Shown here: positions 1 to 7,348 of the stretch, in pieces
How the letters are laid out: every line of letters begins with the position of its first letter
How positions within the stretch are numbered: position 1 is the first letter of the stretch
NCBI RefSeq assembly: GCF_029989365.1
Contig: NZ_JAPRAQ010000007.1
Coordinates: 310,001-374,000, forward strand
DNA length: 64,000 bases
Origin: Bradyrhizobium sp. Arg816
GTDB taxonomy: Bacteria; Pseudomonadota; Alphaproteobacteria; Rhizobiales; Xanthobacteraceae
Direction: 5' to 3'
Position numbers and translations under genes: made by a program
Notes under the pieces: model-generated
Seen by the model: only the letters and a program-made list of their open reading frames with translations
What the model was told of the DNA's origin: nothing
Databases searched by the model: none

Positions 1-13
1 CTCGCGGAAACAT

Positions 14-76
14 ACCCCTCACCCGTCTCGCCGCTTGCGCGGCGAGCCACCCTCTCCCACAAGGGGAGAGGGTAAG
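14..76. repeat. GC-rich double-hairpin intergenic repeat
   Basis: Two perfect hairpins stand next to each other: CTCGCCGC (27-34) pairs with GCGGCGAG (39-46), and CCCTCTCCC (50-58) pairs with GGGAGAGGG (64-72). There is no T-run, so a repeat element is more likely than an intrinsic terminator. A related CCTC/GAGG hairpin lies between nadC and the cell-wall hydrolase at 31716-31749. Confidence 0.6.
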
Positions 77-193
77 ACGGCGCAAGCGGCTCTCTCAAGC
101 CTGCAATTCTGTCCTGCGCGGCCGCTCTCCCCGTTGAGCAACCCCAAAACTATCTCTAGTCTGGTCCCAACCAAGAACCAGGAGACGCGCCCC

Positions 194-1123
194 ATGTCCG
201 CTCCGCGCGACGACGAATTCGGCTTTGCGCCCGACTACGACTCTCCCGTCCCCTATATGCAGCGCACGCGCGAATATTACACCGCGATCGGCTACACCAC
301 GCCGTATCGCTGGGCACATTACACCGAGGCGCCGTTCCAGCCGCTGAAGAAACCGCTGTCGCAATCGCGCGTGACGGTCATCACCACGGCTGCGCCTTAC
401 GATCCCACCAAGGGCGACCAGGGGCCGGGCGCGGCGTATAATGGCGGGGCCAAATTCTACCAGGTCTATGACGGCGACACCTCGAAGCAGCACGACCTGC
501 GCATCTCGCACATCGGCTACGACCGCAAGCACACCACGGCGACCGACAACGGCACCTGGTTTCCGCTGCCGCAGCTTTTGAAGGCATCTGCCGCAGGCCG
601 CATCGGCGAGGTGAGCCAGCGTTTCTTCGGCGCGCCAACCAACCGGAGCCATCGCGTCACGCTCGACACCGACGCGCCGGAAATCCTGGCGCGCTGCCTC
701 GCCGACAAGGTCGATGTCGCCGTGCTGGTGCCGAACTGCCCGGTCTGCCACCAGACCACCGCGCTGGTGGCGCGGCATCTCGAAGCCAACGGCATTCCGA
801 CCGTGGTGATGGGCTGTGCCAAGGACATCATCGAGCATGCCGCGGTGCCGCGCTTCCTGTTCTCGGACTTCCCGCTCGGCAATTCCGCCGGCAGACCGCA
901 TGACGTCGCCTCGCAGGCGCAAACGCTCGGGCTGGCGCTGAAACTGCTGGAAAGCGCGAGCGGTCCGCAGACCACGATGCAGTCGCCGCTGCGCTGGAGC
1001 GAGGACGCCTCCTGGAAGCTCGACTACAACAACGTCGCACAGCTTTCGCCGGAGGAACTGGCGCGCCGCCGCGCCGAATTCGACAAGCAGAAGGAGATCG
1101 CGCGCGGCAACCGCGCCGCCTGA
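194..1123 (+). CDS. GrdB/PrdB-like (glycine/D-proline reductase selenoprotein B family) protein, Cys form
   Basis: This 309-residue protein resembles the C-terminal part of the selenoprotein B subunits of glycine, betaine and D-proline reductases. The redox-motif region reads VLVPNCPVCHQTTALV, with Cys182 and Cys185, followed by the family-typical GIPTVVMG and PLGNSAGRPHD stretches. Known members are selenoenzymes of anaerobes; here there is no in-frame TGA and Cys stands in the motif, so reductase activity on amino acids is unproven. I chose ATG 194 because GGAGA precedes it; upstream in-frame sequence lies inside a repeat. A CoA-transferase begins 36 bp downstream on the same strand, so the two are probably co-transcribed and may share a substrate. 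No signal peptide or membrane segment is visible, which suggests a cytoplasmic protein. Confidence 0.7.
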   Translation: MSAPRDDEFGFAPDYDSPVPYMQRTREYYTAIGYTTPYRWAHYTEAPFQPLKKPLSQSRVTVITTAAPYDPTKGDQGPGAAYNGGAKFYQVYDGDTSKQHDLRISHIGYDRKHTTATDNGTWFPLPQLLKASAAGRIGEVSQRFFGAPTNRSHRVTLDTDAPEILARCLADKVDVAVLVPNCPVCHQTTALVARHLEANGIPTVVMGCAKDIIEHAAVPRFLFSDFPLGNSAGRPHDVASQAQTLGLALKLLESASGPQTTMQSPLRWSEDASWKLDYNNVAQLSPEELARRRAEFDKQKEIARGNRAA

Positions 1124-1159
1124 CGTCCTCCGACAACAACAAACAATGGGGAGAGCGAC

Positions 1160-2353
1160 GTGACGCGACCGTTCGAGGGTGTGAAGATTCTCGACTTCAC
1201 GCAAGTGCTGGCCGGCCCCTATGCGAGCTACCAGCTTGCGCTGCTGGGGGCCGACGTGATCAAGGTCGAGCGGCGCGAGGGCGAGGACATGCGCCGCACG
1301 CCGCTCAGCCGCGAATGGGCCGAGCGCGGGATCGCGCCGGCGTTCCAGGCCATCAACGGCAACAAGCGCAGCCTGACGCTCGATTTGCAAAAGCCCGACG
1401 CCATCGCGATCGTGAAGAAGCTCGTGGCGCAAGTCGACGTCGTCATGGAGAACTTTCGCCCGGGCGTGATGGACAAGCTCGGGATCGGCTATGAGGCGCT
1501 CTCCGCGATCAATCCAAAGCTGATCTATTGCGCCGTGTCCGGCTTCGGCCAGACCGGCCCGGACCGCCTGCGGCCCGGCTATGACGGCAAGATGCAGGCG
1601 CTGTCGGGCATCATGGCGATCACGGGGCATCCCGAGACGGGGCCGACGCGCGCGGGCTTTGCGGTGTGCGACGTGCTTTCGGGCGCCACGGCCGCATTCG
1701 GCGTGTCGAGCGCGCTGTATCAGCGCGACCGCACCGGCAAGGGACAGCTCATTGATGTCTCGATGCTGGAGGCGACGATGGCGTTTCTCTCGGGACAGAT
1801 CGCGGACTGGTCGGTCGCCGGCCATCGCCAGACACTTTCGGGCAACCAGGCCGTCAGCCGCAGGACCACGGCGAATCTGTTCAGATGCGGCGACGGCCAC
1901 ATCCTGCTCGCCGTCAACAACGAGAAGCAGTATCGCGCGCTGATGTCCGCGCTCGGCCGCGAGGACTCGCTGTCGGACCCGCGCTTCGCCGACTGGTTCG
2001 CGCGCAACGAGAACGAGGGCGCATTGCGCGCCATCATCGAGGAGGCTCTGGCGGCGAGGCCTGCGCGCGAGTGGGAGACAATCCTGGAAGATGCCGGCGC
2101 GCCCTGCGCCAGCATCTGGAAGGTCGAGGAGGTCATCGATCATCCGCAAATCCAGGCCCGCGGCGCAATCCAGGAGCTGGATACGCCCTACGGCCGCCTG
2201 CGCTTTGCCGGCAGCGGCTTCAAGCTCGCCCATGGCGGCGGCCGGCTGGACCGGATGGCGCCGGAATTGGGTGCGGATACGGATGCGGTGCTGGGTGAGC
2301 TGGGATTTGATGCAGCGGAGATCGCGGCGCTCAGGGCAAAAGAGATCGTGTGA
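1160..2353 (+). CDS. Class III CoA-transferase (CaiB/BaiF/Frc family)
   Basis: A 397-residue protein of the usual length for family III CoA-transferases, which move CoA between carboxylic acids through an aspartyl-CoA thioester. It opens with GVKILDFTQVLAGPYAS, carries the NKRSLTLDL segment, and has Asp171 in FAVCDVLSGATA at the position of the catalytic Asp of formyl-CoA transferase. The start is GTG at 1160, preceded by GGGGAGAG. The gene follows the GrdB-like protein closely on the same strand, suggesting a two-gene unit for degrading a small acid or amino-acid derivative, but the acyl substrate cannot be read from sequence. A dispersed palindromic repeat follows the stop codon. Confidence 0.9.
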   Translation: MTRPFEGVKILDFTQVLAGPYASYQLALLGADVIKVERREGEDMRRTPLSREWAERGIAPAFQAINGNKRSLTLDLQKPDAIAIVKKLVAQVDVVMENFRPGVMDKLGIGYEALSAINPKLIYCAVSGFGQTGPDRLRPGYDGKMQALSGIMAITGHPETGPTRAGFAVCDVLSGATAAFGVSSALYQRDRTGKGQLIDVSMLEATMAFLSGQIADWSVAGHRQTLSGNQAVSRRTTANLFRCGDGHILLAVNNEKQYRALMSALGREDSLSDPRFADWFARNENEGALRAIIEEALAARPAREWETILEDAGAPCASIWKVEEVIDHPQIQARGAIQELDTPYGRLRFAGSGFKLAHGGGRLDRMAPELGADTDAVLGELGFDAAEIAALRAKEIV

Positions 2354-2377
2354 GAGCGGTGCTACAAACTCCGCTGT

Positions 2378-2472
2378 CGTAGGGTGGGCAAAGCGAAGCG
2401 TGCCCACCATTGCTTATCGCGTAACCGGAGAGAAGGTGGGCACGGCGCTTTGCGCCTTTGCTCACCCTACGG
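2378..2472. repeat. Dispersed palindromic repeat, GTAGGGTGGGCAAAG family, copy 1 of 4
   Basis: The element starts CGTAGGGTGGGCAAAGCG and ends with the inverted form CTCACCCTACGG. Inner arms GTGCCCACC and GGTGGGCAC form a second inverted pair. It fills nearly all the space between the convergent CoA-transferase and yedK genes. Other copies lie at 11944, 40991 and 48341. Confidence 0.85.
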
Positions 2473-2480
2473 CACCGCGG

Positions 2481-3245
2481 CTAGAACAACGACCCCTGCC
2501 CGTCATCTGACGAGCTAGCGGCAACTTTCCGGGCCGCCTTCTTCGGCTTCGCAGCCTCTGCCTCGGCCTCCATCTCCTCCACGCTGATCGGCAACACGAG
2601 CTGGTCGTCGTCATTGGCGACGCGGTTGACGCGGGTGGAGACCGGGTGCCAGGCGAATTCGCCGATGCGCGGGGCGGACATCAGCGGCAACACGGCGTCG
2701 ACATCGTCGCCGCGACTGTCGAGCCAGCGCTCGAAATCGCGCGGGCTGATGGTGACGGGCACGCGGTCATGCAGGGCGGCGAGATCCTCGCCCGCCGCCG
2801 CCGTGACGATCGCGACGGTGTCGAGCTCCTCACCATTCGGCCCGACCCAGGTCTCGAATACCGCAGCAAAGCCGAGCGGCTGGCCATCGGCGCGGTGGAT
2901 GAAGAAGGGCTGCTTGCGGCCGCCCTCTGCCTTCCATTCATAATAGCCGTCGGCCGGGATCAGGCCGCGGCGCCTCCGAATCGCGTTCTTGAAGGCGGGC
3001 TTTTCCAACACCGTCTCGGAGCGCGCGTTGATCAGGAGCGTAAATCCCTTGGGATCCTTGACCCAACTGGGCAACAATCCCCAGCGCATCAAGCGGAAAT
3101 GGCGCGCGCCGTTCTCGAGCAGCACGACCGGAATCGGTTGTGTCGGCGCGACGTTGTACCGTGGCGGGAAATTCGGCTGCTCGATGTAGCCGAACAGTTG
3201 CCGTAAAGCCGCGGGGGCCGAAGTTATGACGAAGCGTCCACACAT
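2481..3245 (-). CDS. yedK: SOS response-associated peptidase (SRAP/YedK/HMCES)
   Basis: A 254-residue SRAP-family protein. The family shields abasic sites in single-stranded DNA by forming a covalent thiazolidine link between Cys2 and the AP site. The chain starts MCGRFVITSA, so Cys2 becomes N-terminal once Met is removed. Asn73 (LLINAR), Glu103 (DGYYEWK) and His159 (AALHDRVPV) match the conserved active-site positions. The lysine-rich C-terminal tail (about residues 232-254, AKPKKAARK) is an extra beyond the domain. It is divergent from the gene at 3309, with about 60 bp of shared promoter space. No clear LexA box was found by eye. Confidence 0.92.
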   Translation of the reverse strand: MCGRFVITSAPAALRQLFGYIEQPNFPPRYNVAPTQPIPVVLLENGARHFRLMRWGLLPSWVKDPKGFTLLINARSETVLEKPAFKNAIRRRRGLIPADGYYEWKAEGGRKQPFFIHRADGQPLGFAAVFETWVGPNGEELDTVAIVTAAAGEDLAALHDRVPVTISPRDFERWLDSRGDDVDAVLPLMSAPRIGEFAWHPVSTRVNRVANDDDQLVLPISVEEMEAEAEAAKPKKAARKVAASSSDDGQGSLF

Positions 3246-3308
3246 CCTTGGGTGCCTATATAGGGTCCGTTCAGGTCCTTTTAACCCCGAACGTTAACAC
3301 TGCGGCAG

Positions 3309-3809
3309 ATGAGCTCAACGGCCTCCAAACCCGCGCGGACACATGTACATACGGGACCCGAGGCCGCCGCCTGGGCCGAGCGGCTGCGCGTGGCCAATAT
3401 CAACCCGCGAACCGGGCTTGCCACCGACTATCTCAACCATTTCAATGAAGCCGTGATGCTCCTGGAAATGGTCCCGGACATGCCGGAATGCGCCGAAGAT
3501 TTTTTGACCTGGTCGCCGCTGTCCTATGCCGAACATTTCACCGCGTCGAATTTCAAGGCACGGGATCTGGCCATCGAAGCCTATGAGAAGGCCGATCCGA
3601 ACGTGCGCGCCCAGTTCGACCACATCACTGATACCATGACCTCGATCCTGACAGCGGTCGGCTCGGCCATGCGCGAGGTCGAGAAGGACACGACCCGCGT
3701 CCGCCTCGCCGAGCAGGCCACGCTCTGGGTCAAGCCGCTGATCGCGGCCTGCGGCGGCATCATCAATGGCGGCGCGGAAGCCGACGTCGACACCATCATG
3801 GCGAATTGA
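3309..3809 (+). CDS. Conserved hypothetical protein (166 aa)
   Basis: I do not recognise a named domain. The 166-residue protein is soluble and mostly helical, with no signal peptide or membrane segment. It has normal GC and codon character for the window and is followed 30 bp later by a Nudix hydrolase on the same strand, so the two may be co-transcribed. The ATG at 3309 has only a weak ribosome site, so the start could lie slightly downstream. Between its stop codon and the next start is an 11-bp direct repeat (GGGTTGTTGAA twice, about 3815-3836) next to the Nudix start. Confidence 0.7.
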   Translation: MSSTASKPARTHVHTGPEAAAWAERLRVANINPRTGLATDYLNHFNEAVMLLEMVPDMPECAEDFLTWSPLSYAEHFTASNFKARDLAIEAYEKADPNVRAQFDHITDTMTSILTAVGSAMREVEKDTTRVRLAEQATLWVKPLIAACGGIINGGAEADVDTIMAN

Positions 3810-3839
3810 GCCAAGGGTTGTTGAAGGGTTGTTGAAGAT

Positions 3840-4274
3840 ATGTCTGCGGTCATCCAGCCCACCCACCCCCAGATCGCAGTCAGCGCCGCCATCTTCCGCG
3901 ACAGCAAGGTGCTTCTGACCCGCCGCGCCCGCTCGCCCGCCAAGGGGTTCTATTCGCTGCCGGGCGGCCGGGTCGAGTTCGGCGAATCGCTGCACCAGGC
4001 GCTGGCGCGCGAGGTCGACGAGGAGACCGGGCTCGCCATCGAGATCATTGGCCTCGCCGGCTGGCGCGAAGTGTTGCCGGCCGCAGCCGGCGCCGGCCAT
4101 TACCTGATCATGTCCTTTGCCGCCCGCTGGGTGGCCAAGGAGCCGGCTCTCAACGACGAGCTCGACGATTACCGCTGGATCGCCCCCGACGCCCTGGCGA
4201 GCCTCGGCGACCTCAAGCTGACCGGGGGGCTGGAGGAGGTCATCCAGTCGGCCGCCCGGCTGATCGGGCCCTGA
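3840..4274 (+). CDS. Nudix hydrolase (MutT-like)
   Basis: A 144-residue single-domain Nudix protein. The Nudix box is intact: Gly43, Glu49, Arg57-Glu58, Glu61-Glu62 and Gly64 fit GX5EX7REUXEEXGU. Such enzymes hydrolyse nucleoside diphosphates linked to another group, using Mg2+ held by the box glutamates. The substrate cannot be assigned. Length and layout resemble small MutT/ADP-ribose pyrophosphatase-type proteins. It lies 30 bp after a conserved hypothetical gene and 47 bp before a secreted TIGR02301-type protein, all on the plus strand, so this may be a loose three-gene unit. Confidence 0.9.
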   Translation: MSAVIQPTHPQIAVSAAIFRDSKVLLTRRARSPAKGFYSLPGGRVEFGESLHQALAREVDEETGLAIEIIGLAGWREVLPAAAGAGHYLIMSFAARWVAKEPALNDELDDYRWIAPDALASLGDLKLTGGLEEVIQSAARLIGP

Positions 4275-4321
4275 CCGCCCCGTCTTGCGTCAGCCGCCCC
4301 GAGGGGGCATACACCCCGCCG

Positions 4322-4699
4322 ATGTCCACGCGATTTCTGGCCATTTTTGCCCTGATTCTCGCCTGCGCCTCCGTGCCCACGAGGGCCCAGGACGTGGCGG
4401 CGCCGTTTGACGCCGATTTGCAGCGGCTGGCGGAGATTTTGGGTGGCCTGCATTACCTGCGCGGCATCTGCGGGTCCAACGAGGGCAACAAATGGCGCAA
4501 CGAGATGCAGGCGCTGATCGATGCCGAAACCCCCTCGGGCGAGCGCCGCACCCGCATGATCGCCGGCTTCAACCGCGGCTATAACGGCTTCCAGCAGACC
4601 TACCGGAGCTGCACGCCGGCCGCGACGGTGGCGATCCGGCGCTATATCGAGGAAGGCTCGAAGATCTCGCGCGATCTCACGGCGCGTTACGCGAACTGA
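4322..4699 (+). CDS. TIGR02301 family secreted protein
   Basis: A 125-residue protein with a clear signal peptide (about residues 1-22, hydrophobic FLAIFALILACASVPTRA with an Ala-X-Ala type cleavage site). The rest matches the alphaproteobacterial family TIGR02301: Leu-rich helix LAEILGGLHYLRGIC, then RMIAGFNRGYNGFQQTY, with two cysteines (in GIC and RSC) that could form a periplasmic disulfide. The function of the family is unknown. It is the last gene of the 3309-4699 plus-strand run and is followed by a palindromic repeat. Confidence 0.8.
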   Translation: MSTRFLAIFALILACASVPTRAQDVAAPFDADLQRLAEILGGLHYLRGICGSNEGNKWRNEMQALIDAETPSGERRTRMIAGFNRGYNGFQQTYRSCTPAATVAIRRYIEEGSKISRDLTARYAN

Positions 4700-4705
4700 G
4701 CGCAT

Positions 4706-4822
4706 CTCCTCATCCTGAGGAGCGCGCTCTTCGCGCGCGTCTCGAAGGATGCAAGGCCCCGCTGCCGCAGCACGGCCTCTATGGTTCGAGACGGCGCTAA
4801 CGCGCCTCCTCACCATGAGGGT
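4706..4822. repeat. Palindromic intergenic repeat (CCTCATCCTGAGGAGC family)
   Basis: The left arm begins CTCCTCATCCTGAGGAGC and contains GCGCGTCTCGAAGGATGC; the right arm contains TTCGAGACGGCGCTAACG and ends CTCCTCACCATGAGGG. The outer parts are inverted relative to each other. This type of REP-like element is common between genes of rhizobia. One copy is seen in the window. Confidence 0.65.
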
Positions 4823-4874
4823 CGAACCTTCGAACGCGCATCCGGAACCCTGTCATCGACTTTGTTCACAGCCG

Positions 4875-4889
4875 TTAACCGTTCCTAAA
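4875..4889 (+). promoter_or_regulatory. Candidate CtrA-like box (TTAA-N7-TAAA)
   Basis: TTAACCGTTCCTAAA differs at one position from the alphaproteobacterial CtrA consensus TTAA-N7-TTAA. It lies 88 bp upstream of the ATG at 4977. This is a short match in a 280-bp gap and could be chance. Confidence 0.25.
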
Positions 4890-4976
4890 GATGTGGCCTA
4901 GCGGGCGTTAATACGCGTGCTACACCTTTCGCACAGCGCATCGCCGTGGATCGCGCCCCAGCCCTGATCGAGTTTC

Positions 4977-5243
4977 ATGAGCCATCCAGTGTCCTACGCC
5001 CCCGCACGCGCGCCGCTGCCCGATCACGAGCAGAAACAGGCCGCGCTGAGCTATCTCAACGAGGCCTGGGCCGAAGCGCGCCATGATGGCGTCGACGGCG
5101 ACTGCCTGGCGCAGGCCAGCCTGTTTGCGGCATTCGCCGAACTCGTCGGCACCTACGGCGAGGATGCGGTGGCGAAATTCGTCGAGGGCTTTCCGGGCCG
5201 CATCCGCAACGGCGAATTCTCGGTCACTCTCGCAAGGCAGTAA
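4977..5243 (+). CDS. Conserved hypothetical protein (88 aa)
   Basis: A small soluble protein of 88 residues without a recognised domain. It is acidic and helical, with the segments LSYLNEAWAEAR and AFAELVGTYGEDAVAKFVEGFPGRI. It has its own gap of about 280 bp upstream, containing a possible CtrA-like box and TTAAC motifs, so it is probably transcribed alone. Codon use matches its neighbours. The ATG at 4977 is the only sensible start. Function unknown. Confidence 0.7.
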   Translation: MSHPVSYAPARAPLPDHEQKQAALSYLNEAWAEARHDGVDGDCLAQASLFAAFAELVGTYGEDAVAKFVEGFPGRIRNGEFSVTLARQ

Positions 5244-5253
5244 GCTTCTTGCG

Positions 5254-5280
5254 AAAAATGACCCCGCCATACGGGCGGGG
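5254..5280 (-). terminator. Intrinsic terminator for the cupredoxin operon
   Basis: Read on the minus strand, CCCCGCC and GGCGGGG form a 7-bp GC stem with a short loop (5262-5280), followed after TCA by a run of five T (5254-5258 on the plus strand are A). It lies about 160 bp past the cupredoxin stop codon. Confidence 0.6.
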
Positions 5281-5439
5281 CCAGTCTACGGATGAATGAC
5301 TTGGCGAACGGGATTTGGCGAACTGGTTCGCGAAGTCTGCCGCGTTTATCGCACGGAAGCCGCCTCCCCCGGACAAGCATTAGTCTCGCGATGACCGGGA
5401 GATATTCCCGCCACGATTGGGAATGCACTCCCTCCTCGT

Positions 5440-5760
5440 TCACGGCTCGACCTTGAGCGTCGCTTTCATGTTGGGATGATAGCGGCAGTAATAATCGACT
5501 GTTCCCGCCTTCTTCAGAACTGACATCACCGACTTCTTCGGTGGCAGCATCACGTCGAAATCGCCGCTCTTCGCCGTGGCGGTGTGCGCGAACACGTCCT
5601 TGTTGATCCATTCGATGGTGTCACCGACCTTCGCGGACGTTTCGGCCGGCGAGACCACGAGATTTTCCATTGTGATCTGAATGGTCGCGGCGCGCGCCGG
5701 GACGACGATCGACAGCAAGACGACCGCAAGCGCGATCGAAGCGAGGCGTCCCGGCTTCAT
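5440..5760 (-). CDS. Periplasmic cupredoxin (amicyanin/plastocyanin-like)
   Basis: A 106-residue small blue-copper protein with a signal peptide (about residues 1-24, ending PARA). Type 1 copper ligands are all visible: His59 (VFAHTAT), then Cys92, His95 and Met98 in YYCRYHPNM. Such proteins shuttle single electrons in the periplasm. It begins only 10 bp after the DUF4142 gene, so the pair is one transcript, and an intrinsic terminator follows at 5254-5280. Upstream is an ECF sigma factor whose gene carries the same promoter motif as the DUF4142-cupredoxin pair, so expression is probably stress-induced. The electron partner is not identifiable. Confidence 0.9.
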   Translation of the reverse strand: MKPGRLASIALAVVLLSIVVPARAATIQITMENLVVSPAETSAKVGDTIEWINKDVFAHTATAKSGDFDVMLPPKKSVMSVLKKAGTVDYYCRYHPNMKATLKVEP

Positions 5761-5770
5761 CCCACACCCC

Positions 5771-6304
5771 CTATTTCAGCTCGGCCGCGACATGCTCGGC
5801 GTGCTGCTGATGGCCCTGAAAAATCTTCAGGCCGGTCTGCAACAGGCTCTTGAGCTCGGCATTGCCGGCGGACGGGATGAGCTGGGTTTCCAGCGCGCCG
5901 TTGACCGCCTTGTGGTAGGCGACCTCGTTCGCGACATAGGCCTTGTCGAAGGCCGCGCCGCTCAGCTTGTCGAGCTCCGCCAGCTTGTCGCCCGCCTGCT
6001 TCGACAGCGCCTTGCTGGTATCGTTGTCTTCAGGCATAACGTTCAGCTTCTTGACCAGCGCCAGCGCCTGCTTGTTGACCGCTTCGTGGTCGCGCAGCAT
6101 GTCCTCGGCAAACGCCTTGACGTCCTTGTTCTTGGCCTTTTTCTGCGCCTGCTTGGCCGCATTGATGTCGATCACGCCCGCGGTGTAGGCGATGTGGGCG
6201 ATCTGCGGATCGGTGGGCTTGTCGGCTGCGCTCGCGCCTTGCAGCAGCGCCGGGCTCGACAACAGAATTGCCGCGGCGATCGCCGTGCTCCATCGGGTGA
6301 ACAT
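5771..6304 (-). CDS. DUF4142 (ferritin-like) secreted protein
   Basis: A 177-residue protein with a signal peptide (about 1-26, ending GASA) and a DUF4142 domain, a four-helix ferritin-like fold of unknown role in the envelope. The helices are visible as IAHIAYTAGVIDINAAKQAQ, KAFAEDMLRDHEAVNKQAL and AFDKAYVANEVAYHKAVNG, and include the recurring His and Glu/Asp positions (DMLRDHE, NEVAYHK). AGGAG stands 9 bp before ATG 6304. It is followed 10 bp later by the cupredoxin gene and preceded by an ECF sigma gene. The promoter at 6357-6384 copies that of the sigma gene. Confidence 0.85.
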   Translation of the reverse strand: MFTRWSTAIAAAILLSSPALLQGASAADKPTDPQIAHIAYTAGVIDINAAKQAQKKAKNKDVKAFAEDMLRDHEAVNKQALALVKKLNVMPEDNDTSKALSKQAGDKLAELDKLSGAAFDKAYVANEVAYHKAVNGALETQLIPSAGNAELKSLLQTGLKIFQGHQQHAEHVAAELK

Positions 6305-6356
6305 GTTTGAAACTCCTGTGCTGCCGGACGGTTTGCCGGCGTTGCTTCACAGGCAT

Positions 6357-6384
6357 TGGATGGGATTTTCGCGCAAACGTTCCC
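6357..6384 (-). promoter_or_regulatory. ECF-type promoter of the DUF4142-cupredoxin pair
   Basis: On the minus strand GGGAAC (6379-6384) is followed after exactly 16 bp by CATCCA (6357-6362). The predicted transcript starts near 6350, giving a leader of about 45 nt. The identical -35, spacer length and -10 occur upstream of the sigma gene at 7119-7146. GGGAAC is a typical ECF -35 element. Confidence 0.65.
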
Positions 6385-6392
6385 GAAAAACT

Positions 6393-7082
6393 TCAACCGC
6401 GGCTGCCGAGCCGCTTCAGCACCGATACGGTCAGCCGCTCGCAGCGCCACCCGGCGAACGGGAACGCATCCATCACCACCGGACCGATCTCCTTCTCGAC
6501 GTTCTCGCGCAGCATGGTGCGCGCACGGTGCAGCCGCGTCTTCACGGTCTCGGGCTTGACGCCGAGCAGATCGGCGGTCTCCTCGATGTTCATCCCCTCC
6601 ATGACGCGCGCGACGAAGACCATGCGGAACACATCCGGCAGTTCGTCGATTGCGCGTTCGACGACGCGCTGGATTTCACGTTGGGCCATGGTCCTTTCCG
6701 GATCGCCTTGGGGAGAAAAGGGAAATTTTATGATCTGCGCGTCGAGCGCCTCTTCCGGCAGCGCGCCGAGCTCGACATGCGGCTTGCGACTTCGCGCCCG
6801 GCCAAGCGCCTCGTTGATGGCAATGCGCGACAGCCAGGTCGATAGCCCGGACTCGCCGCGAAAGCCGTCAAGATGGGTAAAGGCCCGGACATAGGTTTCC
6901 TGCACCACGTCCTCGGCTTCGCTGTCGCTGCGCAGGATACCGCGCGCAAGACGGTAGAGCCTGCGGTTGTTGGCCTGCATGATCTCGCGCAGCGCGGCCT
7001 CGTCACGGCCCCGAGCGCGGTCGACCAGTTCGGCTTCCGATGCTCTGGCGCCGGCGGACAGGCCGGCTGCGGTCCGCTGCAT
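6393..7082 (-). CDS. ECF-family RNA polymerase sigma factor
   Basis: A sigma-70 family ECF protein. Region 2 is seen in NNRRLYRLARGILRSDSEAE with EDVVQETYVRAFTHLDGFRG, and region 4 in VFRMVFVARVMEGMNIEETADLLGVKPETVKTRLHRAR. I chose ATG 7082 (229 aa; AGGTGA five bases upstream). An in-frame ATG at 7118 (241 aa) would fall directly beside the -10 element of a promoter matching the one before DUF4142, so it is unlikely to be used from that promoter. No anti-sigma gene is adjacent; DUF4142 and cupredoxin genes lie downstream on the same strand. The shared promoter suggests that the factor activates itself and these two genes. Confidence 0.88.
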   Translation of the reverse strand: MQRTAAGLSAGARASEAELVDRARGRDEAALREIMQANNRRLYRLARGILRSDSEAEDVVQETYVRAFTHLDGFRGESGLSTWLSRIAINEALGRARSRKPHVELGALPEEALDAQIIKFPFSPQGDPERTMAQREIQRVVERAIDELPDVFRMVFVARVMEGMNIEETADLLGVKPETVKTRLHRARTMLRENVEKEIGPVVMDAFPFAGWRCERLTVSVLKRLGSRG

Positions 7083-7118
7083 GGTGGTCACCTGTTTGTT
7101 TCCGTTGCTCTCGGACAT

Positions 7119-7146
7119 TGGATGCGGGGGCGGCGAAAAGGTTCCC
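7119..7146 (-). promoter_or_regulatory. ECF-type autoregulatory promoter of the sigma gene
   Basis: On the minus strand GGGAAC (7141-7146), 16 bp spacer, then CATCCA (7119-7124), followed by ATG. The same layout, including the A-T-G after the -10, is found at 6357-6384. Transcription would begin near 7112, about 30 nt before the ATG at 7082. A palindromic repeat abuts the -35 on its upstream side. Confidence 0.65.
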
Positions 7147-7152
7147 AATTTT

Positions 7153-7341
7153 CTTACCCTCCCCTGGAGGGGTCCGAGACGAGCGTAGCTCGCTCGTGGG
7201 TCGCTTCGCATGGAGCAACGCGCAATGCGAAGCGGGGTGGGGTGATCTCTCCACACGGGCACCGCCAACGGCGAGAGACTGTCACCCCACCCCGCTCGCG
7301 CTACGCGCGATCGACCCTCCCCCTCCAGGGGAGGGTAAGCG
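7153..7341. repeat. Long palindromic repeat (TACCCTCCCCTGGAGGGG family)
   Basis: Outer arms TTACCCTCCCCTGGAGGGG (from 7153) and CCCTCCAGGGGAGGGTAA (to about 7340) are inverted copies, and inner GCGGGGTGGGGTGA and TCACCCCACCCCGC are a second pair. It fills the gap between the rhodanese stop and the sigma-gene promoter. It also contains short genomic motifs such as GAGCGTAGCTCGCTCG. Confidence 0.7.
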
Positions 7342-7348
7342 AGTCCTC

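Noticed and set aside
95..2410. 771-codon open frame on the minus strand opposite the GrdB-like and CoA-transferase genes
   Set aside because: It is antisense to two recognisable genes. Its translation is Arg/Ala/Gly-rich with no domain, as expected of GC-rich third-position shadow frames.
5291..5453. Small plus-strand frame after the 88-aa gene (about 50 codons)
   Set aside because: No ribosome site, unusual codon use, and it runs through the terminator/cupredoxin 3' region.
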